A stretch of DNA of 13,561 nt from Treponema sp. (lineage in GTDB: Bacteria; Spirochaetota; Spirochaetia; Treponematales; Breznakiellaceae): the NCBI GenBank assembly GCA_031257595.1, contig JAIROH010000190.1, positions 1 to 13,561 on the forward strand, in the 5' to 3' direction. The notes under the pieces are model-generated. The model was not told the DNA's origin. It was given only the letters and a program-made list of their open reading frames with translations, and did no database searches. This document shows positions 11,736 to 13,561 of this stretch, in pieces (positions within the stretch are counted from its first letter, which is position 1; each line of letters starts with the position of its first letter). The position numbers and the translations under genes were made by a program.

Positions 11736-13561
11736 ATGAACGGTGTATGTATACGGCGTATCCTACAAACAGCGATCCTGCTGGCTGGCGTCCTAGGAGG
11801 GCTGCTTGTCGGCTTTGCCGGATGCGCGAAACTGCCCCCGGTGTTGGCTACGGCGGAAACCGTCCCCCCTAGATATGCGTCCTACCGGGACATACCGGAG
11901 ATCACGGACGAGGAGGAGGCCGCCATAGAAACCCTGAAAAAACGCTATGGCGGATTCACTATCGGCGGGCTTTACACCACCGAGTGCTTCTACAGGGACG
12001 ACGGGAGTATCGGTGGATTCACCAGTCTGTTCTGCGCATGGCTGACCGAGCTGTTCGGCGTGCCTTTCAAGCCGGAGATTTTGGAATGGAGCGCCCTTAT
12101 TGAGGGCCTCGCCTCCCACGAAATCGATTTTACCATAGAATTGACGGCAACCCCCGAACGCCGGAAAATCTATCACATGACCGATGCCGTCGCCGAGCGG
12201 GGCATCAAGTATTTTCGCCTGACAAGCAGCGAGAAATTACCCGAACTGGCAACCCATCGGCCGTTGCGCCTCGCCTTCCTGGAAGGCGCCACGACAGGCG
12301 GCGATGTCCGCGAGGCCGCCGATGCCTCCTTTGCCGCCATCTACGTAAAGGACTACGGCGAAGCCGTTGACCTGCTGCACGGGGGAAACATCGACGCCTT
12401 TTTCGCAGAAGGCCCCGCTGAAGCGGCCTTTGACGTTTACGACGACATCACGGCGGAGGAATTCGTTCCGTTGATTTACTCGCTCACCTCCTTTTCCACA
12501 GGCAACCGCGAACTCGCTCCCATTATCAGTGTCGTACAAAAATACTTGAACCAGGGCGGCGCTTACCACCTGACGGAATTGTATAACCAGGGTGAGGAGG
12601 AATACCGGAAACGCAAATTTTTCATGCAGCTCAGCGAAGAAGAACATGCCTATTTGCGTACGCACGACGACGGGCAAAAAATCCCCTTTGCGGTGGAATA
12701 CGACAATTATCCTTTTAGCTTTTATAACGTGACGGAACGACAATGGCAGGGAATCGCCATTGATGTGCTGCGCGAAATCAGCGCGCTTTCCGGGCTTTCC
12801 TTTGCAATCACGAATGAGCCCGACGCGTCCTGGCCGGAGTTGCTAAGCGCTCTGGAAGAAGGAAAAGTAGCCATGATCTCGGAGTTGATTCCCACCAAGG
12901 AACGTCAAGGGCGTTTCCTTTGGCCGGAGATGCCGTACAGCACCGACAATTACGCCCTAATCTCCCGTGCGGAACAGGAGAACATCAAGGTCAACCAGAT
13001 CCTCTATTCCTCGGTGGCCCTCGCCCAGGACACCGCCTACGAGCAACTTTTCGACCGCTGGTTCCCCAACCATCAGTACACCGTGCGCTTTGATTCCACG
13101 GACAAGTGCTTCGATGCGCTGGACAGGGGTGAAGTGGATTTTGTCATGGGCAGCCGCCATCTGATGCTGAACATGACGCACTACCGTGAGAAGCCTAATT
13201 TCAAGATAAACATCCTGTTCAACTACATCCAGGCCTCATCTTTCGGCCTGAACAAAAACGAGACCGTCCTCAACTCCATCGTCAGCAAGGCGCAGAAACT
13301 GGTGGACACGGACAGGATTGCCGGTCAGTGGATCCGCCGCGTGTTCGATTATCAAGCCGAGCTTGCCCGTACCCGGCTGCCCTATACCATAGGGCTGGCC
13401 GCCACGATGGCCGTGATCATAGCGCTTCTGCTGATGCTTTTACGATCCAATCGGCGGACAGCCAGGGCCGCCATGGAGGCATCGCGGACCAAAAGCGATT
13501 TTTTGGCAAAGATGAGCCACGAGATACGCACGCCCATGAACGCCGTCATCGGTCTTTCCGA
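11736..13561 (+). CDS. BvgS-like sensor histidine kinase with two periplasmic binding-protein domains, 3' end outside the window
   Basis: The frame is open from the ATG at 11736 to the last base (608 full codons). AGGAGGT (11721-11727) is a textbook ribosome-binding site. Residues 1-29 form a signal or anchor with RR near the start and a hydrophobic core. They end in FAGC, so Cys30 fits the looser spirochaete lipobox. Two SBP_bac_3-like Venus-flytrap domains follow, at about 50-290 (GGFTIGGLYTTECFY; ELTATPERRKIYHMTD) and 305-540 (IPFAVEYDNYPFSFYN; SELIPTKERQGRFLWPE). A membrane helix (about 549-570) leads after a very short linker, with no HAMP or PAS domain, to the HisKA box DFLAKMSHEIRTPMNAVIGLS, with His595 as the phospho-acceptor. 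Small extracellular solutes such as amino acids are the likely ligands. ATPase and possible receiver domains lie beyond the window. Confidence 0.92.
   Translation, partial: MNGVCIRRILQTAILLAGVLGGLLVGFAGCAKLPPVLATAETVPPRYASYRDIPEITDEEEAAIETLKKRYGGFTIGGLYTTECFYRDDGSIGGFTSLFCAWLTELFGVPFKPEILEWSALIEGLASHEIDFTIELTATPERRKIYHMTDAVAERGIKYFRLTSSEKLPELATHRPLRLAFLEGATTGGDVREAADASFAAIYVKDYGEAVDLLHGGNIDAFFAEGPAEAAFDVYDDITAEEFVPLIYSLTSFSTGNRELAPIISVVQKYLNQGGAYHLTELYNQGEEEYRKRKFFMQLSEEEHAYLRTHDDGQKIPFAVEYDNYPFSFYNVTERQWQGIAIDVLREISALSGLSFAITNEPDASWPELLSALEEGKVAMISELIPTKERQGRFLWPEMPYSTDNYALISRAEQENIKVNQILYSSVALAQDTAYEQLFDRWFPNHQYTVRFDSTDKCFDALDRGEVDFVMGSRHLMLNMTHYREKPNFKINILFNYIQASSFGLNKNETVLNSIVSKAQKLVDTDRIAGQWIRRVFDYQAELARTRLPYTIGLAATMAVIIALLLMLLRSNRRTARAAMEASRTKSDFLAKMSHEIRTPMNAVIGLS

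Noticed and set aside
11630..11872. 80-codon plus-strand frame starting before the sensor kinase
   Set aside because: It has no good ribosome-binding site and overlaps the kinase, which has an ideal AGGAGGT and recognisable domains in another frame.
12237..12743. Minus-strand open frame of 168 codons within the sensor kinase
   Set aside because: It is antisense to the first and second binding-protein domains, with no motif of its own.

Overview
The window (13.6 kb, moderately GC-rich) looks like bacterial chromosome from a spirochaete, most likely a Treponema of the termite-gut type. This rests on family knowledge, not on a marker gene. The supporting signs are a stand-alone DHH-CBS-CBS protein next to a calcineurin-like phosphoesterase, a DUF4139 protein, a YprB-like exonuclease with a repeat-like tail, a decayed Rpn/PD-(D/E)XK transposase fragment, and a looser spirochaete-type lipobox. 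No rRNA, tRNA, CRISPR array or intact insertion sequence was seen.

Layout, left to right. (1) 3-1085 (+) is the 3' part of a YprB-like DEDD exonuclease; its start lies outside the window. (2) 1112-1462 (-) is a frameshifted C-terminal remnant of an Rpn-family nuclease/transposase. (3) 1530-3032 (-) is a membrane-bound 7TM-PAS-GGDEF diguanylate cyclase with a promoter and a foldable 5' leader. The 365-bp gap to its right also holds a terminator-like hairpin and a possible small RNA on the other strand. (4) Four minus-strand genes read leftward from 9087: rdgB (nucleotide-pool cleaning), a DUF4139 protein, a small multidrug-export family membrane protein, and a UvrD/PcrA/Rep helicase. The last two are separated by 3 bp and have their own near-consensus promoter. 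(5) Divergent from rdgB across 38 bp is a two-gene plus-strand operon: a DHH/DHHA1 phosphoesterase with a CBS pair, overlapping by one base with a calcineurin-like metallophosphoesterase. (6) From 11736 to the window end is the 5' part of a BvgS-like sensor kinase with two periplasmic binding-protein domains, one membrane helix and a HisKA box.

Functionally this is mostly housekeeping (DNA repair, nucleotide hygiene, RNA or nucleotide phosphoester turnover) flanked by two signalling genes. Both signalling genes sit beside accessory-looking or non-coding DNA.

The less ordinary signals are at the DNA and RNA level. A double-palindrome element appears to have replaced the 3' end of rdgB and encodes a 23-residue tail. 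Promoters sit so close to start codons that the small export protein gene, rdgB and perhaps the DHH gene should give leaderless mRNAs. The cyclase gene has a candidate structured leader, and a hypothetical small RNA lies beside it. The DHH-CBS/metallophosphoesterase pair is the best candidate for a poorly described enzyme system. I found no clear evidence of a wholly new defence or mobile system.
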